Shown one piece after another: positions 35,832 to 44,483 of a DNA stretch of 64,000 nt; position 1 is the stretch's first letter; each line of letters starts with the position of its first letter. The notes beneath the pieces were generated by a model, which ran no database searches, was not told the DNA's origin, and saw only the letters and a list, made by a program, of their open reading frames with translations. Origin of the DNA: Maribacter_C sp047345145 (GTDB taxonomy: Bacteria > Bacteroidota > Bacteroidia > Flavobacteriales > Flavobacteriaceae); the NCBI RefSeq assembly GCF_047345145.1, contig NZ_JBLFER010000002.1, forward strand, positions 1,116,001 through 1,180,000, written 5' to 3'. The position numbers and the translations under genes are program-made.

Positions 35832-37181
35832 ATGAGTAAGTACCAACAATTTTTTAAATGGGAAGATTTTAGTGTAGAGCAGTTTTTTATATACTTCGCC
35901 TTTGCAACAGTTCTTGCTTTATATTTGACCATCAAAAGCAACTCAAAATATAAAATCGAGTTGTTTTTCCTTTGTTTTTATCTACTTACCGGGAATTACA
36001 ATGATTTGTTACTCATTAAGATTCCGGGTTTCAATCTTTTCAAAATACCTCCGATACGATTTATTTATTTAATGCTATTGTTCTTAATAATACGTAAAAC
36101 ATGGTTTAGAAAAATAAAACGTGAATTGGTAATGCCTAAAACCATTCCTTGGTTTGAAGTGGCATTGTATGCGTATGTGATTCTTCTGTCAATTTCTATA
36201 TTCGTTAATACTTTTCCGCAAGGTTTTAAGGTAATTCTTGACGCTGCTGCCTTCATTATAATAATAAAAGCCTTACGACTAATGGCTGATAAACCGTCCT
36301 ATGATCTTATTGGGAAAACAATTATTATTGGGGCCGTAATTTCAACAATTATTAGCCTTGCTCAGCTTACTATTGATCCTTACTTTCTGCGTATTGGTGA
36401 TAATAGGGGAGCATTTGGCGGTGTGCTTAGATCTAACGGTATTTTCGGAGCGGAGTATTACAATGGGTATTATTTAATAATTGCTATTGCATGGACTTTA
36501 GTCACGGTTAAGAAGGACACACTTAAAATAGCATTGGTAACTCTATTTTCTATAGGGGTAATTACAACTTTTATGAGAATGAGCTGGCTTATTTTAGGGC
36601 TGGTCTTAGTAACATATTTATTGTTTATTCGAAAAACTGCCATTACCAAATTGGTGCTTTTAGCCATGGCTGGGTTTACTATAGTTTTATCTGTTTCAAT
36701 TTTTTACTATCGTGATATTATGAACAGTTCTTTGGTAAAGGAACGATTGACACAGCAAGTAGATGGCCGAAAAGGGTATTATGCAATGGTGTTTGATAAT
36801 ATTGGTGATCGTCCGTTTTTCGGGTACGGAGACCTTAAAAATAAAGTATATTACGAAAACCTATTGCGTATTACTAAAGACAGAGATAGAGCAGCGGCAA
36901 ATACCGGGGGTATTCATAGTGGGTATTTTACATCGCTTTTTTTATATGGAGTTCCGGCATTCATTTGTTTTACTCTGTTTGTGCTTTTATCGACTATTTA
37001 TTATTCCAAATCCTTTAAACACAACTTGTATTTTGTAATTCCTTTTTTGGTCAGTATTATTTATTTAATTGGTAATCTCACAAATACCTTTTTATTCATT
37101 ACCTACCTTTCGGTACTCTATGCAATGCATATGGGTATAGGAATGGGTATCAACAAAATAGAGGAGGAAGCAAATGCATAA
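35832..37181 (+). CDS. O-antigen ligase/polymerase-like membrane protein (Wzy candidate)
   Basis: A 449-residue polytopic protein with about 11-12 predicted helices and one large extracytoplasmic loop near residues 285-375 (RLTQQVDGRKGYYAMVFDNIGDRPFFGYGDLKNK, then TGGIHSGYFTSLFLYGVP). This matches the Wzy_C/O-antigen ligase superfamily, in which the big loop carries catalytic arginine and histidine residues. Position between Wzc and the flippase gene makes repeat-unit polymerase the most likely role. Sequence conservation in this family is weak, so the call rests on topology, the loop motif and context. Confidence 0.8.
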   Translation: MSKYQQFFKWEDFSVEQFFIYFAFATVLALYLTIKSNSKYKIELFFLCFYLLTGNYNDLLLIKIPGFNLFKIPPIRFIYLMLLFLIIRKTWFRKIKRELVMPKTIPWFEVALYAYVILLSISIFVNTFPQGFKVILDAAAFIIIIKALRLMADKPSYDLIGKTIIIGAVISTIISLAQLTIDPYFLRIGDNRGAFGGVLRSNGIFGAEYYNGYYLIIAIAWTLVTVKKDTLKIALVTLFSIGVITTFMRMSWLILGLVLVTYLLFIRKTAITKLVLLAMAGFTIVLSVSIFYYRDIMNSSLVKERLTQQVDGRKGYYAMVFDNIGDRPFFGYGDLKNKVYYENLLRITKDRDRAAANTGGIHSGYFTSLFLYGVPAFICFTLFVLLSTIYYSKSFKHNLYFVIPFLVSIIYLIGNLTNTFLFITYLSVLYAMHMGIGMGINKIEEEANA

Positions 37182-37223
37182 AGACTTCCAAATGTTTAAA
37201 ATAGATCAGAAGACACCTAAAGA

Positions 37224-38462
37224 ATGGCCGCCAAAAACACTATAACTAAAATAGCCACAATGTACGGTGCTAGCATTCTAGCAGTGGTGCTTGGTTTTTT
37301 GGTCAGTATATTTAATTCAAGAATTCTTGGGCCGGAGCAATTTGGTGATTATAAGTTTATTCAAACGGTAGGTACACTTATAGCTAGTTTGATATCGGTC
37401 GGTTTCTTTATTTCCTTAACCCGATTACTTGCTATTAATAAAGAGAAGATCAAAGAGGCAAAGTTTGTTGGGCTTTTTGTTATAATCTTCGGAATAGTAT
37501 CAGTTATAGGGATGGTCCTGATGCTTGCATTTTCGCTAATTGAACCGATTTTTTTTGATCATGGATTAGACTCGAAATTCAGGATATTCTTTTTTATCAT
37601 ACCGGCAATATTGGGCGTAATAGCGCTTAAAGAAGTCTTAAAAGGGATGCATAGAATATATGCTCTTTCAATTCTTAGTTTCATTCCTGCATTGCTGTAT
37701 CTGGCAATAATATTTCCTTTGAGTAAAGTAATGGAGGTTAATTTAGAACAAGTATTACTCGTTTTTTATGGTATTGGAACTGCTATTGTCGCTTTTTATA
37801 TCATTCGTCTAAAACCCAATTTTTCGTTTAAGAAATCGATTGTTAAAGAACTGATGATTGAGAATCAACAAAATGGGAAGCCAATTTATTACGGCAGTAT
37901 TGCCGGAGTGGCTACTCAGCATATTGCAGGAATTAGCATCTCCTACTTTATGGATAACATACAGGTTGGTTTTTTTATGCTTGCCATGACAATTTGCAAG
38001 CCTATTCTTATGATACCTTCAGTAATCGGTACGGTTTACTTCAAACAATTTGCCACAATCAAAGCAATACCTAAAAAGGCATTTATATTCAGTATACTGA
38101 GTACTTTGATTGCTTTATTGGTTTTTTACTTTTTGATTGAAATGGTCGTGGTAACATTCTACTCCGAAGAATATCTTGAGGTATCTGGAATCGCTAAAAT
38201 ATTAATACTAGGTTTTATCTTTCATGGTCTAGGTGATTTGTTCAATCGCTTTTTAGGCGCAAAGGGAAAAGGTAAGCTTTTGAGAAATGCGGCATATATA
38301 GTTGGTATTGTAAATGTTTTAGGGTACACCATTTTGGTAAAATATTTTGATTTAAATGGTGCTATACTCACCAAAATATTAGCTAGTGGTTTGTATATGA
38401 TTGTAATGTGTTTTTATTATTTGAGATTTGTAAAAAATAACAAGAACGAGGTAGTTTCATAA
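37224..38462 (+). CDS. Polysaccharide repeat-unit flippase (Wzx/MATE-like)
   Basis: A 412-residue protein with 12 likely transmembrane helices. The N-terminus KNTITKIATMYGASILAVVLGFLVSIFNSRILGPEQFGDYKFIQ shows the oligosaccharide flippase pattern (conserved R-x-LGP-x-x-FG). It would flip undecaprenyl-linked repeat units to the periplasmic face for the polymerase encoded immediately upstream. It starts 42 bases after that gene. It could also be described as a generic polysaccharide_synt family member. Confidence 0.88.
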   Translation: MAAKNTITKIATMYGASILAVVLGFLVSIFNSRILGPEQFGDYKFIQTVGTLIASLISVGFFISLTRLLAINKEKIKEAKFVGLFVIIFGIVSVIGMVLMLAFSLIEPIFFDHGLDSKFRIFFFIIPAILGVIALKEVLKGMHRIYALSILSFIPALLYLAIIFPLSKVMEVNLEQVLLVFYGIGTAIVAFYIIRLKPNFSFKKSIVKELMIENQQNGKPIYYGSIAGVATQHIAGISISYFMDNIQVGFFMLAMTICKPILMIPSVIGTVYFKQFATIKAIPKKAFIFSILSTLIALLVFYFLIEMVVVTFYSEEYLEVSGIAKILILGFIFHGLGDLFNRFLGAKGKGKLLRNAAYIVGIVNVLGYTILVKYFDLNGAILTKILASGLYMIVMCFYYLRFVKNNKNEVVS

Positions 38463-38532
38463 TATTTCAACAGTCTATTTGAATTGCAGAAACATCAAAA
38501 ATGAAAAATACTATAGACACAAAGTCAACTAG

Positions 38533-39723
38533 ATGACCCCGAGAACAATATACATATATGGCAATCTTGATTTCATGGGGAAAAGCGCCGCAACAAAGCG
38601 TATGCTATATTACGCAAAAGCTCTTGCTAACCAAGATAATGCGGTGTATTTGGTGAGTTGTAGTTCAAACAAGTTTACTCAAGAAGATTTTGTAGAAGTA
38701 GCACCTAAAATTTTCATTCTTGAAAAGAAGAAACTGACGTATTCCCTGTTTTCTTCTCTTTCGTTTTTAAGACATCTTTATAGGTTTTCAAATGACAAGG
38801 CAGGGGAGAAAGTTTTTTTAATCTATCCTCAATCTTGGTTTAACCTAGAGCTATTAACAGTACTTTATTTTATTCTAGTAAAAAAGCGCAATGTATTTTA
38901 CGAACTAAATGAAGTGAAAAAATATTCTCCTGCGTTTCATGAACCCCAGTCCATTAAAAAGATCAAATACGCTATTAAGACCATTGTTTTTAAGTCCAAG
39001 TTCATAATTATGGATTCTTTAATGCGATTTTATGACGGGTTGGTTTGTATTTCAACAAGCATTGAAACGTATGGCAAGAAGTATAACAAGAATACAATTT
39101 ACATTCCTATTCTGACAAATCCAAAGATAGAACCTGAGTTATCAAGCACCGTTTACGCAAGGAGAAATACGGTTAATATCGGTTTTTCAGGCTCTATTGT
39201 TCCTAGCAAAGAAAACCTTTTTCAGTTTATTGATGTAGTCCTAAGGGTACACGATAGTGGACGTAAAGTAACGTTTAACTTATGTGGCACCGGATCAAAG
39301 AAAGATCTTAAAAGGCTTGCTGAGAAAGAAGGAGAGACTATTGTCTATCACGGCAATCTAGATGAAAATGAACTTTCTAGTTTTCTCTTGCAGCAAGACA
39401 TTTTGGTCTTGCCACGAGGTTTCACTCTCCAAAATAAGTATGGTTTTTCAACTAAACTTTCCGACTATTTGAATCATAAAAAGGTAATTTTGTGCACTGA
39501 TATTAGTGATAATAGCCTGTACATTAAAAATGGACTCAACGGTTTTGTGGTTGAACCAGACGATATGCAGATGATGCATGAGCGACTGGTTTACATAATT
39601 GAAAATTTCAGCACTATCAAGGACTCAATTATTGAAAATGCATTTCAAACGTCAAGAGAAAAATTTGATTATCGCTTATATGAAAAATCTTTGCAGCTAT
39701 TTTTAAACCAGAGGCCGTCTTAA
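38533..39723 (+). CDS. GT4-like glycosyltransferase
   Basis: A 396-residue GT-B fold protein. The C-terminal donor domain shows the GT1/GT4 pattern: VNIGFSGSIVPSKENLFQFIDVV near residue 215, LCGTGSKKDL, DENELSSFLLQQDILVLPRG, and the FSTKLSDYLNHKKVILCTD acidic-helix region near 300. The N-terminal acceptor domain has TYSLFSSLSFLRHLYRFS. It would add one sugar of the repeat unit at the cytoplasmic face. Donor and linkage cannot be read from the sequence. Twelve bases separate it from the next glycosyltransferase gene. Confidence 0.82.
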   Translation: MTPRTIYIYGNLDFMGKSAATKRMLYYAKALANQDNAVYLVSCSSNKFTQEDFVEVAPKIFILEKKKLTYSLFSSLSFLRHLYRFSNDKAGEKVFLIYPQSWFNLELLTVLYFILVKKRNVFYELNEVKKYSPAFHEPQSIKKIKYAIKTIVFKSKFIIMDSLMRFYDGLVCISTSIETYGKKYNKNTIYIPILTNPKIEPELSSTVYARRNTVNIGFSGSIVPSKENLFQFIDVVLRVHDSGRKVTFNLCGTGSKKDLKRLAEKEGETIVYHGNLDENELSSFLLQQDILVLPRGFTLQNKYGFSTKLSDYLNHKKVILCTDISDNSLYIKNGLNGFVVEPDDMQMMHERLVYIIENFSTIKDSIIENAFQTSREKFDYRLYEKSLQLFLNQRPS

Positions 39724-39735
39724 TAAATCATTTGA

Positions 39736-40836
39736 ATGAAGGTATTATTACTTACGAATAACCTCTGGGCAGGGGGCAAAGAACGTAGATTGCTAGAGCT
39801 TATTAAAGGCTTGGCTAGCTATCCTGATGTTGATTTGCATCTTGTAAGTTTTTCAGATCGTATTCATTATAAAGAAGTTTATGAATTAGGCCTTCCAGTT
39901 ACAATTCTAAAAAGAGTTCCTAAGAAAAGCCCGAAGGTCTTTTACCAACTTTTCAAACTTTGTAAGCAATGGAAACCAGATTTGATACATAGTTGGAGTA
40001 GTATGTCAACAATCATAGCAATACCCTCTTCAAAACTGCTAGGTATTAAGCTAATAAATGGAAATATAGCTGACGCTCCACCCAACATGAATATTTTTGA
40101 TAAGCGATGGTTTCGTGCAAAATTAACTTTCCCGTTTTCTAATGTTATTCTCAGCAATTCAAAAGCAGGATTAAAGGCTTACAAAGCTCCAAAAAATAAG
40201 GGTTTTTGCATTTACAACGGTTTTGATTCAAAACGAGTTTTAAATCTTCAAAGCAAGTTGTTAATTCGAGACCAGTTCAATATCAATACTGAAAAGATAG
40301 TGGTAATGGTGGGAAGTTTTTCTGGCAATAAAGACTATAGCAACTATATCGAAGCTGCTTTGCTAATTTTAAAACAAAGAAAAGATGTTACTTTTCTAGC
40401 TGTCGGTGGAGGCTCTGAATTAGCAAGTCATAAGGCAATGGTCCCTTCAGAAATGTCTCCTTGGATTATTTTTGCTGGCTTGCAAAAGAATGTAGAATCT
40501 ATTGTTAATGCCTGTGATGTGGGAGTATTATCTACAAATGCCAAAGTACATGGTGAAGGTATCTCCAATGCCATCCTTGAATTTATGGCTTTAGAAAAAC
40601 CAACTGTCGCTACCATAGGAGGTGGTACAGCTGAAGCAGTTTTGGATACCGAAACTGGATTTTTAGTTCCACCTGCATCACCCGAAATTATGGCTGATAA
40701 GTTGAATACTTTACTTGATGATCCGATTTTGATGGGGGCGATGGGGCAAGCGGGGCGCGAGCGACTAGAAAATGTATTTGCTTTGGAAAAAATGACAAAA
40801 GCCTTTTACGAATTGTACCAAAAAACCTTGAAATAA
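39736..40836 (+). CDS. GT4-family glycosyltransferase
   Basis: A 366-residue GT-B enzyme. Typical features are the N-terminal WAGGKERRLLELIKGLA (donor-side glycine-rich loop), VMVGSFSGNKDYSNYIEAA near residue 190, and the EGISNAILEFMALEKPTVATIGGGTAEAV E-x7-E motif near 275-300. The C-terminal helix VFALEKMTKAFYELYQK is standard. It probably builds the undecaprenyl-linked repeat. It is followed by a 184-base gap with a candidate internal promoter. Confidence 0.9.
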   Translation: MKVLLLTNNLWAGGKERRLLELIKGLASYPDVDLHLVSFSDRIHYKEVYELGLPVTILKRVPKKSPKVFYQLFKLCKQWKPDLIHSWSSMSTIIAIPSSKLLGIKLINGNIADAPPNMNIFDKRWFRAKLTFPFSNVILSNSKAGLKAYKAPKNKGFCIYNGFDSKRVLNLQSKLLIRDQFNINTEKIVVMVGSFSGNKDYSNYIEAALLILKQRKDVTFLAVGGGSELASHKAMVPSEMSPWIIFAGLQKNVESIVNACDVGVLSTNAKVHGEGISNAILEFMALEKPTVATIGGGTAEAVLDTETGFLVPPASPEIMADKLNTLLDDPILMGAMGQAGRERLENVFALEKMTKAFYELYQKTLK

Positions 40837-40945
40837 AATTCAGAACGAATGAAATCAATTTTAGGAATAAAATAATGTGGCATCACAAGCTAATTTCCAA
40901 TAAAAGTGGGTTTTAAAGGATATTTACAAGCAATCAAACGAGTAT

Positions 40946-40978
40946 TTTGGATATGCTAGTTCACTCACCCTATCTTCG
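40946..40978 (+). promoter_or_regulatory. Candidate internal promoter within exopolysaccharide run
   Basis: TTTG at 40946-40949, a 21-base spacer and TATCTTCG at 40971-40978 approximate the Bacteroidota consensus (one mismatch in the -7 box). It lies 42 bases before the DUF354 gene in the widest gap of the plus-strand run. Confidence 0.4.
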
Positions 40979-41020
40979 CATGTTAAATGTGAGGTTCACT
41001 ACAAAAGGATTTAATAGGAA

Positions 41021-42031
41021 ATGAAAAAGGTTTTAATCGATTTATACCATCTACCACAGTATAATTTGTTCAAAAATGCGATCCTAAGTTTCGACCCCTC
41101 TGAGGTCGATATTTATTGCGTGAACCGGGGTAAATTACTGCCTGTTATTCAGTATGAACTACCTGATTACAATATTATTTGTGTTGGAGATTACAAGCAT
41201 AATAAGGGCATGTTTTCCATGATCTTCAAAATAATCATACCTCGAATTTATAGACTTTTTAGAGATATCAGTTCTAAAAAATATCGTTTTGTGATCACTG
41301 CGCATTATCAGGCAAATTTCGTGGCAAAGCTAAAGGGTATTCCGAATGTTGCGTTTATTGATGACCCTAGAAGATTTGTGTTTCCGCTCCTTAAGTATTC
41401 AGCTGATGAGGTTTTCTTGCCTCCTTTCGAAAAACGTTTTGAAGGAATAAAATACTTTAACGCATTAAAAGAATGGTCATATTTATCACCAAGATATATG
41501 ACCCCAGAAGTGTCCGCCTTGGAAGAATATGATCTAAAACCTAAGGAGTACATTTTTATTCGAGAAGTTTCTACCGAAACCTCAAATTATCTATCACAGA
41601 CTGAAGATGCTATTCTATCTATTTCTAAAGATTTTCCTAACTCTACAAAGGTGATATTGTCTTTGGAGAATAAAGAGAATACAGATGCCTACCCTGACCA
41701 TTGGATAATTCTGAAAGAACCTGTAAAGAGTATACATTCATTGATGTATTTTAGCCGAGTGGTGATTTCGTCAGGTGATAGTATGGCTCGTGAAGGGGCT
41801 ATGTTAGGGGTTCCTTCGATTTATGTTGGTATTAGAGATATGCCTGCGAATGTGATTCTAATAAAGAAAGAAATGTTGTTAAAATTGGAACCCGAAAATC
41901 TTGTAGAGGTTGTTTCAAAAATGTTAAGCGGTGAAATGAAGTTTCAAGGGCAAGACGTTTTTAGACAACGACTTCTTGATGAATGGGATGATGTTACCAC
42001 ATTGTTATTAAATAAGATAAATAAAAGTTAA
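41021..42031 (+). CDS. DUF354-family GT-B-like protein
   Basis: A 336-residue protein that starts KKVLIDLYHLPQYNLFKNAI, has VAFIDDPRR near residue 110, and SIHSLMYFSRVVISSGDSMAREGAMLGVPSIYVG near 240-270. These match DUF354, whose members look like the MurG/UDP-GlcNAc 2-epimerase GT-B fold and occur in archaeal and bacterial surface-polysaccharide loci. The biochemical activity is not established. It is separated from the algD gene by two bases, so it may act on or with the uronic-acid donor. Confidence 0.72.
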   Translation: MKKVLIDLYHLPQYNLFKNAILSFDPSEVDIYCVNRGKLLPVIQYELPDYNIICVGDYKHNKGMFSMIFKIIIPRIYRLFRDISSKKYRFVITAHYQANFVAKLKGIPNVAFIDDPRRFVFPLLKYSADEVFLPPFEKRFEGIKYFNALKEWSYLSPRYMTPEVSALEEYDLKPKEYIFIREVSTETSNYLSQTEDAILSISKDFPNSTKVILSLENKENTDAYPDHWIILKEPVKSIHSLMYFSRVVISSGDSMAREGAMLGVPSIYVGIRDMPANVILIKKEMLLKLEPENLVEVVSKMLSGEMKFQGQDVFRQRLLDEWDDVTTLLLNKINKS

Positions 42032-42033
42032 AG

Positions 42034-43338
42034 ATGAATATATCAATATTTGGATTGGGTTATGTAGGTTGTGTTAGTATCGCTTGCTTAGCAGAGAATG
42101 GACATAACGTAATGGGCGTTGATGTAATGCCCCATAAAAATGATTTAATCAACCAAGGGAAGGCCACAATTATAGAAAAAGATATCGATGCTTTGATTGA
42201 GAACAATTGGAAGGCAGGTCGAATCTCTTCAACGCTAGATTTTCAAGATGCAGTAAAGAAAACGGAGGTGTCTATAATTTGTGTGGGTACTCCCTCCGAT
42301 GTCAATGGACATCTAAATCTAACGGCTATTTATGAAACTGCTGCTCAAATAGGAAAAGCACTCAAAAATAAAGAAGATTTTCATATTGCAGTAATTAGAA
42401 GTACTGTGCTACCAGGCACTAATCAAAGAGTAGGTGAAATCATAGCGGAGCACTCTGGTAAAGAACGCAATAAAGATTTTGCGGTAATTTCAAACCCTGA
42501 GTTTTTACGCGAAGGATCTGCTGTTAAGGATTATTACAATCCACCAGTTACCGTTATTGGAACTGACAATGAAGCTGCTTCAAAAAGAATGATCGAAATG
42601 TACAAGGGTATCAATGCGCCCATTGAAGAAACGTCTATTGAAATTGCAGAGTTGATCAAATATGTGAACAATTCTTTTCACGCCTTGAAAGTCTCTTTCG
42701 CCAATGAAGTTGGTAATATCTGTAAGAAAATGAACATTGATTCGCATCAATTGATGAATTTATTCTGCATGGATAAACAATTGAATCTATCATCTTATTA
42801 CTTGAAACCCGGATTTGCTTTTGGGGGATCTTGTCTTCCAAAGGATTTAAAAGCTTTCAATACCATGGCGCATGATTTTTATTTAGAGAGTCCTGTTTTA
42901 AGTTCCATTTTAGAATCAAATCAAAATCAGAAAAACCAAGCACTAAAAATGGTGCTTGATCAGAATACTAGAAAGGTTGGAGTTTTAGGACTAAGCTTCA
43001 AAAAAGGAACTGATGATTTACGATACAGTCCCGTTGTAGAACTTGCTGAGAATCTATTAGGTAAGGGATATAGTATCTCTATTTATGATAAAAATGTAAA
43101 TGTATCTAAGCTTTCAGGAACGAATAAGGTTTATATCGACAAACATATTCCACACTTATCAGAGCTGATTACCGATGATCTTGAAGAGGTCGTGGAAAAT
43201 TCGGATACCATTATTATTTCACATGACGAACCTGAATTTAAAGATATAAATATCAAGTACCCTAAAAAGCATTTTATTGACCTTGTTAAAATCAAAGGAA
43301 ACAAAAAGACAGATAATTACGAAGGTATTTGCTGGTAA
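42034..43338 (+). CDS. algD: GDP-mannose 6-dehydrogenase (AlgD type)
   Basis: A 434-residue UDPG/GDPM dehydrogenase family protein: Rossmann start ISIFGLGYVGCVSIACLAENGH, ICVGTPSD, NPEFLREGSAVKDY, nucleophile C267 in FAFGGSCLPKD, and GVLGLSFKKGTDDLRYSPVVELAE. Several segments and the C-terminal EGICW are those I recall from Pseudomonas AlgD rather than from UDP-glucose dehydrogenases, so GDP-mannose is the preferred substrate. The reaction is a four-electron oxidation giving GDP-mannuronate, a donor for an acidic polysaccharide. No Alg8/Alg44 synthase is present here, so the sugar is probably used in a Wzx/Wzy repeat unit. Confidence 0.88.
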   Translation: MNISIFGLGYVGCVSIACLAENGHNVMGVDVMPHKNDLINQGKATIIEKDIDALIENNWKAGRISSTLDFQDAVKKTEVSIICVGTPSDVNGHLNLTAIYETAAQIGKALKNKEDFHIAVIRSTVLPGTNQRVGEIIAEHSGKERNKDFAVISNPEFLREGSAVKDYYNPPVTVIGTDNEAASKRMIEMYKGINAPIEETSIEIAELIKYVNNSFHALKVSFANEVGNICKKMNIDSHQLMNLFCMDKQLNLSSYYLKPGFAFGGSCLPKDLKAFNTMAHDFYLESPVLSSILESNQNQKNQALKMVLDQNTRKVGVLGLSFKKGTDDLRYSPVVELAENLLGKGYSISIYDKNVNVSKLSGTNKVYIDKHIPHLSELITDDLEEVVENSDTIIISHDEPEFKDINIKYPKKHFIDLVKIKGNKKTDNYEGICW

Positions 43339-43379
43339 TAAAGGACTATTATTTTTGTCTAATGGAGACTTGTAGTATA

Positions 43380-44474
43380 CTAATTTTTTACCGTCTCATC
43401 ATAAATACGCTCTAATTCGGAACCTACCTTTTTAGGGGTAAACCGATTTCGAGCGTATTCTATATTATAGCGTCCCATTACCTCAATTTGTTCAGGATTG
43501 TTGATTAACAATCGCAATTTTTCTGAGATTTCTGAAGGATTTTTCATTTTTACCAAGTATCCCATAGTACCATCTTCAAAGAAATCTTTTATACCTCCTA
43601 CATCTGTGGAAATTACAGGAAGTCCAGTAGCCATGGCTTCCAAAATGGAACATGGTAAGCCTTCCCCATGATAAGATGGAAGTAGATAGATATCTGATTC
43701 AGCAAAAGCTTTCGCTTTTCCTTCCCCAGTTATCCAACCTAATAATTCAACACCTTGCAATCCTTTTTGCTCAATATATGCTCGAGCAGCATCTAGTTCT
43801 CCTCCTGTTCCAGCTACTTTTAGCTTAAGAGAGGGGTATTCTTCTTTCAAAATTTCAAAGCTCTCCAATGCCTCGTATATGCCTTTTACTCTTTCAATTC
43901 TTGAAAGAAAAAGAAGCACTAAATCTTCGTTTACAGGATTCTCAATAGAGGGGTTTTCAAATTTTGTTTCCAATTCAAAAAAGATAGGATCGGCTACGGT
44001 AGTAACCTGATGTATGGGTTTTTTGTAACCATATTTTTTTAGCTGATCGCTAAATTCTTTGGCAAGAATAATCATTGAATCTGCTTTTCCATAGGTCATT
44101 TTAAACCAAAACAGAATTTTTTGAACGGTCTTTTTTTCAAATGCCCATTGCCAACCATGCCAAAATATGGTCATTTTTGTGCCTGTTATTGAACAAATGG
44201 CTGCAAAAATACTATCCCTAAAGAAGGATTTCATATTCATAGAAGGATTCAGATGAACTAAGCTAAAGTCATTTTTCTTAAGTAGTCGATAAAACTTCCA
44301 ATAGTCACTGAACAATCGAGAGATTACTTTTAGCTTCGATTCTTTCTTTCCTTGAGCACCGTAAAAGAAGAATTCAATATCACTTTGAAAGTGATCTAAT
44401 AAAGAAGTAAAATAAGTCTGCTTCCCTCCAGGGGTAGAAAGATTTGGTGCGTGAATAAGTATTTTATGCTTCAT
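43380..44474 (-). CDS. GT4-family glycosyltransferase
   Basis: A 364-residue GT-B enzyme: N-terminal ILIHAPNLSTPGGKQTYFTSLLDH (glycine-rich loop), LVLLFLSRIERVKGIYEALESFEIL near 190, AFAESDIYLLPSYHGEGLPCSILEAMATGLPVISTDVGGIKDF near 255-300, giving the E-x7-E motif. It is on the strand opposite algD (convergent, 41 bases apart), 9 bases downstream of the heparinase gene, and probably completes the repeat unit or modifies it. Confidence 0.9.
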   Translation of the reverse strand: MKHKILIHAPNLSTPGGKQTYFTSLLDHFQSDIEFFFYGAQGKKESKLKVISRLFSDYWKFYRLLKKNDFSLVHLNPSMNMKSFFRDSIFAAICSITGTKMTIFWHGWQWAFEKKTVQKILFWFKMTYGKADSMIILAKEFSDQLKKYGYKKPIHQVTTVADPIFFELETKFENPSIENPVNEDLVLLFLSRIERVKGIYEALESFEILKEEYPSLKLKVAGTGGELDAARAYIEQKGLQGVELLGWITGEGKAKAFAESDIYLLPSYHGEGLPCSILEAMATGLPVISTDVGGIKDFFEDGTMGYLVKMKNPSEISEKLRLLINNPEQIEVMGRYNIEYARNRFTPKKVGSELERIYDETVKN

Positions 44475-44483
44475 TAATAGACC

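Noticed and set aside
42034..43338. Alginate synthase (Alg8/Alg44) pathway
   Set aside because: Only the AlgD-type dehydrogenase is present. No synthase-type GT2 with PilZ partner, AlgE, AlgG or AlgX homologue is in the window, and Wzx/Wzy/Wzc genes are.
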